From Megascapheus bottae (lineage: Eukaryota > Chordata > Mammalia > Rodentia > Geomyidae): 64,000 nucleotides of DNA. This document shows positions 1-11,180 of the stretch, piece by piece. The position numbers and the translations under genes were made by a program. The notes below the pieces were generated by a model that did not search any database, was not told the origin of the DNA, and saw nothing but the letters and a program-made list of their open reading frames with translations. Numbering within the stretch: the first letter of the stretch is position 1; every line of letters begins with the position of its first letter. Location: the NCBI GenBank assembly GCA_024803745.1, contig JANJXV010000101.1:1257001-1321000 (forward strand). The letters are read 5' to 3'.

Positions 1-2017
1 AAATACAGGAAACAACATCACGAGACCGAGACGTGTCACTTACTACTCAAAGTAGTGAAAGATGCAGCAAACCTGCAGATTTTAACCATAGGGTTTTGAA
101 ATAGAACAGAAAATAGGGTGCTTGAAAAAGAACAGAAGAGGTTTACTCATCCTTCTCCTTAGAGTTAAGACCAATCTCCTAGTTTGTTCCTTGGTTCTAA
201 ACAAAGTAGAAACAATCATAAGCATCTGGATAGAACATAAAATGATCCTTGTACACTCTTCATGCAAGATAGACACCAGGAAGAAATCTTTTATTCAAGG
301 AAGTAGGGTTTGCCCTGTTGAAGAGATAGGAGAGTGAGTAGGTAGGTGCTGGAGAAGGATCTTCTGTAGAATTATGAGTCAACCCAAGAAAACTAAATTT
401 CTGTATCATAAAATTAGCCAGCAAAACAGAAAGAACAGTTCAAAAAACATGAAACTTGCTTGGCTTGATTTCTGTTTATATTGGTGAAGTACTTGCTCAT
501 TGAGGATCAATATTTCCACTGCAAACAACAAGCAAACTTGACTAAAATATAAAATGACTTACGTCTGGAAAGCACTGGGGAGATTCCAAGGTGTTAAGAA
601 TTTGAGAACCAAGATCAAGGAGAGAGAGAAAGGATAAAAGCAAGAGACCTAAATACCAAATCACCACATGGAATGTACAAGTTCTAACATCCGAGCTGAA
701 AATAAAATCATGGGGTAGTTGCTAAGAGATGGAGTAGGTAGATCCACTTTTAAGCTTTGTCACCAAGTTTATAAAACAAACTTTGACAGTCATAAAAGAG
801 GACACGGGTATTTTCTGCATGATTTTACTGATGTTAAGGCTCTACTTTGCATAAAAATGTTGAAAGAAAGCAACATTTGATCGTTGGCAAGTGGCATGCA
901 GAGATGGAGAAACTTGAGAATACATATACCATACTAGCAACACTCTCCTTTTTGAGAAGTGAATTTTAGAAGTGCCCTTAAGATAACAGTCCAATAAGTC
1001 ACATTTTTATTAGTATTTGATATGTATTTTTGTGTAAATACAACATATGTATGTAAATACATATGTATGTAAATACGATAAAAATTAGGCTGTATCTAGT
1101 ATCGGTAACATTACTCCATTTATGAGGCAGCACTGTCATGATGTAATGACTTTCTAAAGGTCTCACCTCAACACAGCAATGAAATTCCAAAAGGGTGTAG
1201 AGGAGTCATTCCACCTGCGAACATCCTGCCCTGGATCCTCCACAGTTCATGTCTAATTCATGTCTTCTGCAAACACAATATACATCCATTCTATACTCCA
1301 TAGATCCCCACATCCTCACGTATTCCAACAGCAACTCAACAGCAACTCACAGGTCCAAACTCTCAGCTAAATCAGACATAACTAGACCTAAAACATGATT
1401 CATCCTGAGGCAAATTCTGTCTAGCTAGGATGTTTTAAATCAAAGTGTTAAGGTTAAGTGCTTCTCAAACACAGTGGAAGGACATACATCAAAAAAGAAA
1501 TGGACAACAGGACCCACGTAAATTCACACAAGGAAAGCAACATTAGACCCCAAACTCTATACCAGTTCTCTGCATGTGTTCTCTATTGGACACACAGTGG
1601 TGGTTGACACCACAAAGCCTTTGGCAACCCTGCTTCTTTGGCTTTGTAAGTTCATCTATCATATATTTTTCTTCCACAAAGCTCTAAAGCAGAGAGAGAC
1701 TGCAGAGAGGATGGGTTTTACTCCATCTTCCAGGAAATTGTTCTCCATTTCCACCATAGATTGGCTAACTATACTTCCATCAGCATTCTGTCAAATTACC
1801 TAAGCACTCTTCTTAGAGGATTCAGACTTTCTCTACAGCACCCTTCTTTCTCCCAATCCTCACCAGCACAAACCTCAATATGTTGCTAGTGACAATACCG
1901 GTTTTCTGGCCTGCTCTTCCAAATTCTTCTGGTTTTTATCCAGCTTCAAATCTGCTTCCACATGTTTAACTATTTGCTATAGTGATAGTCTCACTTTTCA
2001 ATATCAATTTTCTTTTT
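1..2017. other. Unassigned A+T-rich non-coding DNA
   Basis: No repeat family or exon is recognised here. All open frames are short (75 codons or fewer), overlap on both strands and show no domain. The only internal structure seen is a short tandem duplication at 1044-1075. Ancient, highly diverged repeats could be present without being recognisable by eye. Confidence 0.5.
1044..1075. repeat. Tandem duplication, 16-bp unit x 2
   Basis: The unit CATATGTATGTAAATA occurs twice with no mismatch (1044-1059 and 1060-1075). It sits in A+T-rich sequence and is a short minisatellite-like duplication. Confidence 0.85.
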
Positions 2018-2150
2018 TAGTCTGTTTTGTGATGCAGTCGCTATACCACAGACTGGGTCAATCATAATCAGTAGAAGTTTTTTTTTGTCTCACAGTTCTG
2101 GAGACTGGGAAGTCTGAGATTGAGAGACTGCATCTGGGAGGTGCTTCGTG
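2018..2150 (-). mobile_element. MaLR-type (MST/THE1/MLT-like) LTR remnant
   Basis: The segment opens with TAGTCTGTTTTGTG, continues with ACCACAGACTGGGT and then CACAGTTCTGGAG. That order matches the reverse complement of the 3' end of mammalian ERVL-MaLR LTRs. The same motif series recurs at 28859 in this window, which supports a repeat. It is a short, non-coding, heavily diverged fragment, and the subfamily is not resolved. Confidence 0.45.
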
Positions 2151-2688
2151 CTATGTCTAAAAAGACAGCAGGACAAACACCAAGTATGATAGAGAGAAGA
2201 AAAAAGCTCAAAGAAATTCACCTTTTTTTGAGAGACTTTTGAGAGTTAGAAAAGCCTACAAACCATAACAAATAATCTATTCTAAACATGGCAGTTGTAG
2301 CTGAACATCTTTGATATTTTCTCCAGTTTCTTACTAATTTAAAACACTTTGTAGTCTGTGAGCTGGGAGTTGTAAACCTTAAAAAGGTTGTATTATCAAA
2401 CATTTAAAACAAATGTAGAAAAATTCATATGTAAAATCTTAATAAAAGACACATAAGAGGTAGAATACTAATTTATAGGAGCTATTTCCAAAAAAGAAAT
2501 AATCTATAACTAAGTTTCAAACATGATTATGAACATAGATCACCATTTTAAAATATCTCTGGATTGAAAGAATGCCACGGTTTATAAAACTGTATTATTT
2601 CTGGTGAGATGATTTTTATGGCTAAGTAAAACAAAAGGTAAGATTTTAAGCAAAAATTTAATATCAATCAAACTGTTTTATATTATTT
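2151..2688. other. Unassigned A+T-rich stretch
   Basis: No repeat, motif series or meaningful reading frame is recognised. The sequence is rich in A and T runs and may contain decayed retroposon DNA. Confidence 0.45.
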
Positions 2689-2940
2689 ATTTTTTTCTTT
2701 TTTTATTGTAATTAATAAAAGGGTTACATGATATTTGCCAGATAGAAGGTGCATTCATTCTCATACATTAATACCCTTTCACATGTCTTGGTACCCATTA
2801 ACCTCTCCCCCACCCACCACCCACCCCCTGTCTTGGTTTTACCCCTTGCCTATCAAATTTCAAATAACCAAATATAAATAAATTCGATATATCAGATAAC
2901 AAAGTGAGATACTGTAACAATATGAGTTACCCAAGGGACA
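2689..2940 (-). mobile_element. LINE-like 3' end, copy 1
   Basis: The plus strand begins with a T run, then ATTGTAATTAATAAAAGGGTT, a 'GCCAGATAGAAGGTG' block, 'ATACCCTTTCACATGTCTTGG' and a C-rich stretch. Read on the minus strand it ends in ACCCTTTT, ATTACAATAAAA and an A run, as a retroposon 3' end with a poly(A) signal would. The block recurs at 4870-5102 and 45086-45275 (minus) and 4199-4303 (plus). I infer an L1-type 3' UTR, but no ORF2 is present. The right-hand limit is where similarity to the 4870 copy stops; the element may extend to about 3160. Confidence 0.6.
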
Positions 2941-3342
2941 GCAAAGGAGATGAAAGATAACATAGTAGATTAAGGACAACAATCATTCATTATATGGCTT
3001 TTGTTTAATTATTATAATATTTATCATCTAAGCAGAAGTGCATCTTGTGTATTGGAAACTGCAGCACCAAATTGTTGAATTATTTCTTAACGCTGCCTCT
3101 AACTTCCTTTACATAGCAGCAATAGATTTTGTTTTGATCTTGATTTTTTTAGTGATTCAGTCCATATAGAGAATTAATAATTAATCTGGTCCTAATATCA
3201 ATAGCCTGTGAAATACTAAATTAACTGACATTCCGGATTCTTAATTACTGTTTTCCAAGTTAGCATTGATCTTTTCATGGTTGGCTATGGTGCACATTAG
3301 ATATCTATAAGCAGCTCCAACAGCAACTGGGACATTGTAGGG
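2941..3342. other. Flank of LINE-like copy 1, otherwise unassigned
   Basis: This may be the inner part of the preceding LINE-like element, since no boundary or target duplication is visible. No coding signal is seen. Confidence 0.35.
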
Positions 3343-3472
3343 TGCTCAATAATGTTTTATTGTTTTTGGTCGTGGGACCTGAACTCTGGGTCTCGGCATT
3401 GGCCCTGAGCTCTTCAGCCCATAGCTACCACCCTACATATTGAGCCACAGCACCACTTCCTGCTCAATGAAT
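3343..3472 (-). mobile_element. Solitary Geo right-monomer SINE with target duplication
   Basis: Only the right half of the dimeric SINEs is present. On the minus strand it reads from GGAAGTGGTGCTGTGGCTCAA through GAGTTCAGGTCCCACGACC into an A-rich tail. It is flanked by near-identical copies of TGCTCAAT(G)AAT at 3343-3353 and 3461-3472. The flanking duplication suggests this piece inserted as it now stands, by 5' truncation or as a free monomer. It is diverged from the other copies, so it is not very recent. Confidence 0.7.
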
Positions 3473-4198
3473 TTTTGTTATTATTTTAGGAACCAGAATT
3501 GGCCACCACACAATAGAAAAATTATTGCTCGCAAACATCACATTAATATATAAAAGAGAATGGCTATTAATATCTTTGAAATACATTGTGAAAATATGGC
3601 AAGAAAATAAAAAGGTAGCTTGTTAATGATAATCACACTGATAAGACTTATTATTCCTTGTATATTCTACATATGTTCATTCAGCAGGTTTCTCATGTTG
3701 AGTACAACAGACTACATAAAGGTAAAGCAAAAAGTAATTCTTGTCCTATAGGATTTAGTCTAGAAAGAGAAATAGAAATCTTATTATACAGGTGAAATTT
3801 GTTTTTGTAGAGCTCACTGTGAAACCAACAGTAAAAATACCTACTTAGTATGAGGATAACTATGTACATGTTAAGACTTGAAGGAAGAGTATAAGGGTAG
3901 GGCAATAATCTCTACCATGAAAGAAGAACCCCATACTTGGAGTTTGCAGTACATACAGAAATCTACATAATAGTTCAAGGTAGCTCTCAGGAACGAGAAA
4001 CTACCAGAATAAATGAAGCTCATACCACTGAGAAAATCTGAAAAAGTTCTCAGGAAATTTGTGAGACCTACATACATACACAGTTAATTATTTGAAATGT
4101 AAATATAATTGAGAATGCTATATTTATTTTTAAATCCGTATTCCCAGTGATCACATAAGTCCTGAGTAGAAAGTATATCAGAAGAAAAATCACAATTG
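3473..4198. other. Unassigned A+T-rich stretch
   Basis: No repeat family is recognised and frames are 70 codons or shorter. Nothing specific can be supported. Confidence 0.45.
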
Positions 4199-4303
4199 CA
4201 AACATGAGAAAGGGTAGTAATGTTTGTGAAGTAATATATCTTCTATCTGGCAAATATAATATAGCCCTTCTATTAATTACAATAAAAATACCTTAAAAAA
4301 GAA
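4199..4303 (+). mobile_element. LINE-like 3' end, copy 2 (sense orientation)
   Basis: This is the same family as at 2689 but on the opposite strand. AAACATGAGAAAGGGTA is followed by TTCTATCTGGCAAATAT, then CCCTTCTATTAATTACAATA and an A-rich end. It is about 100 bp, 5'-truncated, and carries the family's AATAAA-like terminus. It fixes the family orientation, because here the A-rich tail reads on the plus strand. Confidence 0.6.
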
Positions 4304-4850
4304 AATTTACATTTTCCGACAGTATTTGTGGAGCATTATATTTCTGCTTTTGTTAGCTCCAATTTCTACAGGCAGATCTACATATGAACATTCCTGGACA
4401 GTCTTCACTTTAAAATGTTGATTCAGTACCCAAGTAATTTTAACTCCCTTAGTCCATAGGCTATGGGAGTGAAATCACAATTTCAACAAGTGCTGGAGGC
4501 CTAGGATGTATAGGTATAGGTACCAGAATATACCTAGACAGCTTTATCATATCCATGTTCCTCCATAATGCCTAATATTCTCTATGTGATCCATTCTTGT
4601 ACTAGAACTATTACTCTTCAAAAACCTCAAGGTGTTCAAGGAAGAACTGAGCTTCTTTCCCAAAAGAAATGCCAGTTCCTTAATAGCAGGGTATATACCT
4701 CAGATTATATCTTAACCTTTCACCATTACAATTGTAATTATAATTAACTTTTGTTGAGTTTTTGTTGCAGACCCTGTTAAAAAGAGACTTAAATAAATTA
4801 GAGATCTAATTAAACTCGACAGTTCAGTAACTATTTCTTAAATGCTTTCC
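4304..4850. other. Unassigned stretch
   Basis: No repeat or gene is recognised. The right edge runs into the target site shared by the two insertions that follow. Confidence 0.4.
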
Positions 4851-5102
4851 TCTCCCACATTTTTTTACATTTTAAATATATTTTTGTAATTAATAGAAGG
4901 GTTACATTATATTCACCAGATAGAAGGTGAATTACTTCACATACATTGATACCCTTTCTCATGTCTTGTTCCCCATTTCCCTCCCTCCATCCTCGCCACT
5001 CATCTTGTTTTCCCCCCTTCCCTATCCTATTTCAAATAACCAAATAAACATATACAATATATCAGATAAAAGGTAAAATACCGTTACAATATGAGGTAAC
5101 CA
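4851..5102 (-). mobile_element. LINE-like 3' end, copy 3
   Basis: Family landmarks are all present: TTTTTGTAATTAATAGAAGG, CACCAGATAGAAGGTG, ATACCCTTTCTCATGTCTTG, a C-rich block, and CAATATGAGGTAACC at the inner end. It is preceded by TCTCCCACATTTTTTT (4851-4866) and followed by CTCTCCCACAATTTTTTT (from 5104), consistent with a target-site duplication. The match to copy 1 covers about 230 bp with many substitutions. Confidence 0.6.
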
Positions 5103-5116
5103 ACTCTCCCACAATT

Positions 5117-5301
5117 TTTTTGCCAGTCCTGGGCTTAAGCTCAGGGCCTGAGGACTGTCCCTGGACTTTCTCAAGGCTAGAACTCTACCACTTGAGCCTC
5201 AGCACCACTCCTGGCTTTTAAGTATATGGTACCAAGGAATCGAACCCGGGTCTTCATGTATGCTAGTCAAGCACTCTACCGCTACGCCAAACTCCCAGTC
5301 C
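5117..5301 (-). mobile_element. IDL-Geo dimeric SINE
   Basis: On the minus strand the head GGACTGGGAGTTTGGCGTAG is followed by an A box and GGGTTCGATTCC, an almost perfect RNA polymerase III B box from a tRNA-Ala-like (ID) left half. The Geo right half (GTGCTGAGGCTCAAGTGGTAG onward) ends in GGACTGGCAAAAAAA. It is flanked by copies of CTCCCACAATTTTT at 5107-5120 and 5303-5316. Such elements are transcribed by Pol III and mobilised by L1 in trans. Confidence 0.9.
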
Positions 5302-5316
5302 ACTCCCACAATTTTT

Positions 5317-7272
5317 ATAGTTAATTTTCAACATAGCATCTAGTGAGTATCACCAATACATTTGTTCACCCTGTGTCCCACCATTTCAGTGCCCCTCTCC
5401 CTCCCCCAAATAGATAACATACATACCAGACAAAAGGTACAGAAATCACAAGTGGTGGCAAAGGAGAAAACAGACAAACATCAAAAAGACAAAAGGCAAA
5501 AATCAAAAGGCAAACAGCAAAAACCAAAGTCTTATCTCCATCTCTTGTAGTTCATTTCTATAAATCGTATTTCTGTATGATCATATGCACATAGCTATTG
5601 AGTTTTTTGATCTAGAATGTGCCTATAATTCTCCAAGTAAAAACATTGGAAAGTAAAAGACAAAAATTCACTAGGATATGATAAAGTATACAGGACTGTG
5701 AACACTCACACTGTAAGACCAGAGGAGGATATTATTATTCTTCTCTTCCAAAATCTCACTATATAATAAGCACTGGTATTTCTTGGCATGGTGGCTTTGA
5801 AGGCTCCTGGGCATCACCTCATTTCTATATACTTTAAAGCCAAATCAACTCTCATCTCACCTTACCCTCTCTCCTGTATTTCTAAAATAGCTGCACAAAT
5901 GGGGGTTTAAAGTGTTAAAACTATGACTGGAATTAAGAAAGGGAAACTAATGTGTGTGTCCAGTCTTAGAGATCAAGAACATGCACAAGCATTGACTTGA
6001 CTCATTTAAATCTTGATGTTTTCAAGCAGTTCCTATGTTGCTCTGAGTGTCTATTAATACCGAGTACCCGCTCTGCCTCACTCAGCCTTCACATTACTAC
6101 ACCATTTCTTTTCCAGTTAGTTTACCAGATCAATATAAAGTTAAAAATGCTGATGGAACTATTTGAAATGGAAGACTAGGAGACTTAAGGGGGATTATGT
6201 AGGCTCTCAGAAATGATTTGAAGAGTTAAATCTCTGTTGGCTTTAGAAAGATTTTTAAAATTGACATTCTGGCACATTGCTTCAAGGACATAACAACTTT
6301 GAAGTACAACAACCGAAATGATAATGCTAAAAAGAAAATATCTACTCTAGGACAGCAAAAGGCTTAAGGTAATTTGTCCCAGTAATAAGTTTTAAAAACT
6401 GTACTCTCCATGATTTGGAGATACAAATGAAACTTTATTACAGAATATGGAATTCATTCTTTGCTCTGATGGGAATACTGGCCCTACAAAGAAAAAAATA
6501 CAATATTGTTATAAATTTTAAAAAGTTAAAAGTAATACAATGGCAAGCCCTCAAATCTGTCCACTAAGAATAAAACTATTGATTGTATACTTACTAAATT
6601 TAATCTGAAAAGCCTCAGAAATGTTGAATTTCTCTTTTTAGGCCCAGCCTAAAAACACTTTTTCCCTTATTTGGACATTATGTTATTTAAGATGCAGTAA
6701 TTTAAACAAGAGAAACACAACCCAAATTTACTTTACATAAAGAAGAAAGTTTACAGCTCATGTCCTGGAACGACAGTAGGTTGGGATATGATTTCCCAAA
6801 AGGTCAATAATGTCTCACAGTTTTGACAGTTTTCTCATTATCTTGCATTTCTCCTCCTTGTTCTGTTTATTCTTTGGAACCCTCTACTACACCATCCTAA
6901 CAAGCTTCTAACACCAATACCCTTTGAAATAAAGACAACTGCCTCCCAAAAGTTTGATGAGAGACTCTGGAAGTTAACTTGTTGCCCCCAATAAGGCAAT
7001 AAGTCAAACTCAATCATTTTGATCAAATTTTTGGTTCATATTTCTGTACTATTACATCAATGTGTGGTACTAGTTTTAAGGCATGGACCATTAGGGATAT
7101 TGTTTTTTTCTATCTAAACATTTACCCATATCTATAAATTCTAATCTGCTTTGGTTGTTTTTGACAGACACAAATAAAATGACTTTCAAAATTATATTAC
7201 TACTTGATTTGTAAAATGTACTATATTATCCATCACAAAACAGTACTATATATAATCAACAGTTAACTAAAA
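5317..7272. other. Unassigned A+T-rich block; possible L1 scrap at 5310-5560
   Basis: The first 240 bp (TATAGTTAATTTTCAACATAG, then a C-rich stretch, then AGATAACATACATACCAGAC) resembles an L1 3' UTR in the minus orientation, but I cannot place it with confidence. The rest shows no recognisable repeat, exon or RNA gene. All frames are 75 codons or shorter. Confidence 0.35.
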
Positions 7273-7512
7273 TATGGCCAGGCACATGCTCATTCCAATA
7301 ATCCTAGCTACCCAAGACGCTCACATATGAGGACAGGAGCTCAAAGCTAGCACGGGCAGGAAAGCCCAGGAAATTCTTATCTCCAATTTGCCACCAAGAA
7401 ATCAAAGGCAGAGCTGTTATACAAGTGGCTGAGTATTAACATCAAGTGAAAAATCTAGTGGATAGCAGCCTGACATCAGTTCAAGGCCCAGATACTGGCA
7501 TACATACACAAA
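7273..7512 (+). mobile_element. B1-Geo dimeric SINE, diverged
   Basis: The 7SL/B1-like left half is visible as GGCCAGGCACATGCTCATTCC and AATCCTAGCTACCCAAGACG, followed by CTTATCTCCAATTTGCCACC, the linker typical of this family. The right half is eroded (GTTCAAGGCCCAGATACTGGC) and ends in CATACATACACAAAAAG rather than plain poly(A). Divergence indicates an older insertion. Confidence 0.75.
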
Positions 7513-8206
7513 AAGTTAATTAAAATATAATGAATCAATATCAAACCGTAATCATAATTCAAACTATATTTGCTTCCCTGACTTTTCCAGATATGATGAA
7601 GGTTGAATATTCTCCACATAGTCACACTGTTTGAGAGAGCTAATAGGCAAAGCAATATCACTGAAAACTTTTGTGCAAAAGTTTCAAGCCTAATATTAAT
7701 TTATTTAAAATGTTTGAGAAAGTTTGCATAGAAAATCTAGACAAATTTAAAAAAATATTATTTGGTTTTACCCCACTTTCTCAAAACTCCTTATATTCGA
7801 TAGCAGAAGAAATGGAACGGTACAGCATTAACTTATGCACATATCAGCTGTTTCTATCTTAACTAGGAAGCACTGTTTCATCTCTTATCAGACACAAAAT
7901 GGATTGAAAGTTAATTGGAAAAGTATTTCAGAAGAAAAGTGGTAGAGAAAGGTCTAATAGGTTTTTGAAGATGTAAAGATTCATATTTTTATGTTGGAAA
8001 GGATACCAAACCAGAGAAAAGTTTCTAGTTAAGAACACAGTGAATATTTTTAATGTATGAAAAACCTAGCTACAATACAGCAAAATAATAATAGTAATAA
8101 TAATAATAATAATAAATCTACAGTTCCACTATACCTAGCAGGTCATGAAATATTTGTGATAAGCTTGAACAACCACTTTTTCATGAACTTAATAATTTTT
8201 TCTTTT
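7513..8206. other. Unassigned A+T-rich stretch
   Basis: Contains the (TAA)n microsatellite annotated separately. Otherwise no repeat family or gene is recognised. Confidence 0.4.
8084..8116. repeat. (TAA)n microsatellite
   Basis: About 33 bases of AATAATAAT repeats with one G interruption. Possibly the aged tail of a decayed retroposon. Confidence 0.85.
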
Positions 8207-8478
8207 CTTTTCTTTTTTGGTTAGTCTTGGGTCTTGAACTCTGGGCCTGGGCGCTGTCCCTGAGCTCTTCACCAAATAAAGGTTATACCCTTTATTTTAA
8301 AAGCTATACCTTTTCAAATTAACATTAAAACTTATACCACTTCTGCTTTTCTGGTGGTTAATTGGAGATAAGAGTCTTACAGACTTTCATGCCCAGGCTG
8401 GCTTTGAACTACAATACTCAGACCTCAGTCTTCTGAGTGGCTAGGATTACAGGTGTGGGTCACTAGCTCCTAGCTTAA
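8207..8478 (-). mobile_element. B1-Geo SINE with A+T-rich internal replacement
   Basis: The minus-strand B1-like half (GCTAGGAGCTAGTGACCCACAC, AATCCTAGCCACTCAGAAG) and the linker are clear at 8345-8478. The Geo half starts normally at 8220 (GTCTTGGGTCTTGAACTCTGG). Between them, about 8273-8335, the expected Geo core is replaced by A+T-rich sequence containing two variants of TTATACC. Gene conversion, an indel or an old insertion could explain it. Confidence 0.8.
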
Positions 8479-8680
8479 TCTTTTTTGCTAAGTACTCACT
8501 TTGTTTTCAGATGAGGGACTGCTTTCCCAAGAGCCCTCTTTGTCTATTGATATCACCTCAAAAACCTTCTTCTTTTCAGTCACCATCTGTGGCTGCCTGC
8601 CTAGATATTATATATTCTTCCTGACCCCTGGAACTTGATCTGCATATATTATCATTGTGCATATAGTAGTTGTGTAGTTC

Positions 8681-8867
8681 TTTTTTTGCCAGTCATGGGC
8701 TTGACCTCAGGGCCTGGGCACTGTCCTTGGACTTTCTCAAGGCTCAGCACTCTACCACTTGAGCCTCAGCACCACTTCCAGCATTTTTCTATGTATGTGG
8801 TACCAAGGAATTGAACCCTGGTCTTCATGCATGCTAGGCAAGCACTCTGCCACTAGACTGTTGCCAT
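8681..8867 (-). mobile_element. IDL-Geo dimeric SINE
   Basis: The plus strand reads TTTTTTTGCCAGTCATGGGC, then CTTTCTCAAGGCTCAGCAC, then TATGTATGTGGTACCAAGG and GAATTGAACCCTGG. The last is the reverse complement of the tRNA-like B box. The tRNA head is lost or degraded at 8858-8867. No clear target duplication is seen. Confidence 0.88.
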
Positions 8868-9400
8868 TATTATTTGAATGGTGTTGGGTGTGTCTGGTGT
8901 TTACAGAGGAAATGGGTGTAGGAATCTGAGTGGATCAGGTCAAGAAATTTTCCTTTTGTGTGGTGAGTACTCTGGAATTAGCGTCAAGCATTGACCAGCA
9001 ACTGACCTTTCTCATGGGACCTGGAACAGAATTTCCTCTGCTGTGATGGACTCCATACTGACAGACATAGCCACACCCTAGACTTCAAGAGTTTAGGTGA
9101 CCTATCACCAGCTTTGATCAATTTTGTGAAAGACAGGCTGTTCACCCTGGCATTTGCAGACAATTACCAAATATAGTGATACTCATGGAGACATTTAGCT
9201 TGTCCACTGCTTCACAGATAAGTTTTTCTGCTCATAAGTATTTCACTGTACAGCTGTCATTAAGACCTACATGCTCAGGCTTACAGAATACACATTATTC
9301 TCACTTATTTTATTGTGTCAAAGTGGTTATGTGGTGCTTCTGTATTTCCTGAATAAATATCAGTTTTAAAGTATAGCCGTCTTTCAAAAAATGTTTTTGT
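8868..9400. other. Unassigned; possibly an old LTR
   Basis: The phrase GGAATCTGAGTGGATCAGGTC and a terminal TGAATAAATATCAG give a weak impression of a decayed MaLR/MLT-type LTR, but no end motifs or target duplication can be shown. No coding potential is seen. Confidence 0.25.
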
Positions 9401-9626
9401 TTTTAAGCTCACACCTGTAATAGTAGCTACTCAGGAGGCTAAGGTCTTGAGGATCATGGTTCAAAGCCAGCCCAGGCAGAAAAGTCCGCATGAGACTCTT
9501 CTCTCCAATTAACCACTCAAAAACCAGTAGTGGAGCTGTACCTCAAAATGGTAGAAAAGAGAGCTCAGGGACACCCACCATCTAGGTTTTGAGTTAACAC
9601 CCCATGACTGACTTAAAAAAAAGTTT
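9401..9626 (+). mobile_element. B1-Geo dimeric SINE
   Basis: The left half AAGCTCACACCTGTAATAGT, CTACTCAGGAGGCTAAGG and GTTCAAAGCCAGCCCAGGCAG is 7SL/B1-like. The linker CTTCTCTCCAATTAACCACTC and the Geo half (GTGGAGCTGTACCTCAAAATG, AGCTCAGGGACAC) follow, ending in an A run. The first bases of the B1 half are missing. Confidence 0.85.
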
Positions 9627-9934
9627 AATTTTGCTGATATTCCCAGAATTAATTCTATTTTGACCTTTTGGGACAGTGGGCTGGTGGGCTGGAGGACTTT
9701 CAGTCTCTCTGGATCTCAACACTATGATTATGGATGCAGGAAGGCGTCTCTAGGGATTATGGGTAAAACCTATACTCAATAAACACCTAGGTCCTGTAAT
9801 AACTCTGTAGGTTCCTATCCTTACTGTGCAAAGTCATCATAAACATGGCAACTTATGACAGTATACAAACAATAATAGAACTCAAGAAAACAGCACTGTT
9901 TTCTAGTACCTTTTCTCTAAAAAAAAAAAAAAAG
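9627..9934. other. Unassigned stretch
   Basis: No recognised repeat. The right end carries a 14-base A run that directly precedes the next SINE. Confidence 0.35.
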
Positions 9935-10246
9935 GTGGGACAGTGGCAGTGGCTCAAGTCTATAATTCTAGCTACCTGGGAGCCAGAGATTGGAAGATCA
10001 AGATTCAAGGCTAGTCTAGTTCAAAAAATAAATAAATAAATAGTTTCTGAGATTCCATCTCAACAGTGGTACACCCTGGGGAAGCATAACGAAAAGGATT
10101 GCAGTCCAGGCTGGCCCAGGCATAAAGCAAAATCCTATCTGGAACATAATCAAACCAGCAAGTGGTCGGCAGCGTGATTCAAGAGATAGAGCACCTGTCT
10201 TTGCAAGCTCAGAATCCTGAGTTCAAATCCTAGCATTGCAAACTAA
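9935..10246 (+). mobile_element. B1-dID-like composite SINE
   Basis: A B1-like unit (GTGGCAGTGGCTCAAGTC, ATAATTCTAGCTACCTGGGAG) runs into an A-rich stretch. It is followed by more 7SL-like sequence, then a tRNA/ID-like right part with ATTCAAGAGATAGAGCACCTG and CCTGAGTTCAAATCCTAGC. The order B1 then ID-like fits the old dimeric family B1-dID known from several rodent lineages. Divergence is high. Confidence 0.6.
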
Positions 10247-10900
10247 AAAGCAAAAACAAGAGCAAAAGCGTGTGTCCATGCCTGGCGTGCCATTCACTGG
10301 CAGCAGAAACTCAGAAGGAGGCGGGAGTTGTAAGACAGGATAGGAACATTTAGTTTAATTGCCTGGGGAGGGTCAGAAACAACTCTTTGTTCAGCCCCAC
10401 CAAGCTAATTAGTTGAAAAAACAACATTCTCAGCCCATAAACAAGAGTCTTTTTTTTTCTATAAGCAATTAGGAATGACCCTAATCTTATTCACTTAAAC
10501 ATACATCCCACAGCAAAGCTGGAAAGACACCAAAGCATTGGAAAGACACCAAAGTTGAGGCTGCACAACTGCCTTTGTGAATCCTCAAAGCTTCCCAATG
10601 AAAGATCAACTGCCCTTCCTTCGAAGATTTTCTTCTTTGCTTTCTCCTGAGCATAAATTTCCAGATGTGCAGCAGGTGACAGCAGGAAGCCAGAGTTCTA
10701 ACCCATCATACTAACCCAGCCCTTCCCCTGCCCAACCTCACACCTCACACATTGCTCCCTACTGGACAGTTTGCATTGTCTCTGCCTTCTGCCAGCCTGG
10801 AAATACTGTGAGGCCCAGTGAAGAGCCATCACCTGCCATCTGAGTGCTCTACTGCTTTACACAGGGAAAGGATGAAGCAAACTATTGTTGAATAAACCAA
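10247..10900. other. Unassigned unique-looking stretch
   Basis: Mixed-composition sequence without recognised repeats. A short direct repeat, GGAAAGACACCAAAG, occurs twice at about 10520-10553. No exon is recognised. Confidence 0.4.
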
Positions 10901-11180
10901 TGGAGGATGGATGGATGGATGGATGGATGGATATGAAAGGAAGGAAGATAGATGGATGATGGATAGAAGGATAGGGAATGGATAGGATAGATGATGGGTG
11001 GAAAGGTTAAAGAGAGGAAGAAAGGAAAAAGGAGGAAAGAGGAGGACGGGAGTTTCTTTAATAGGGAATAAAGAGATCATTTGTTAGTATAAAGATTTGC
11101 AAATGATCACAGCAAATAACACTTCAAATGGGAGAGAGGGGAGAAGAGGAAGAGGGGGGGGAGAGGGAGAGAGGAGGGGT
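10901..11180. repeat. (GGAT)n microsatellite and purine-rich tract
   Basis: GGATGGATGGAT repeats at about 10903-10931 grade into GGAAGGAAGATAGATGGATG and then a long G/A-rich stretch (11002-11180) that includes an uninterrupted G run near 11153. Long frames across this region are produced by the low-complexity sequence. Confidence 0.85.
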
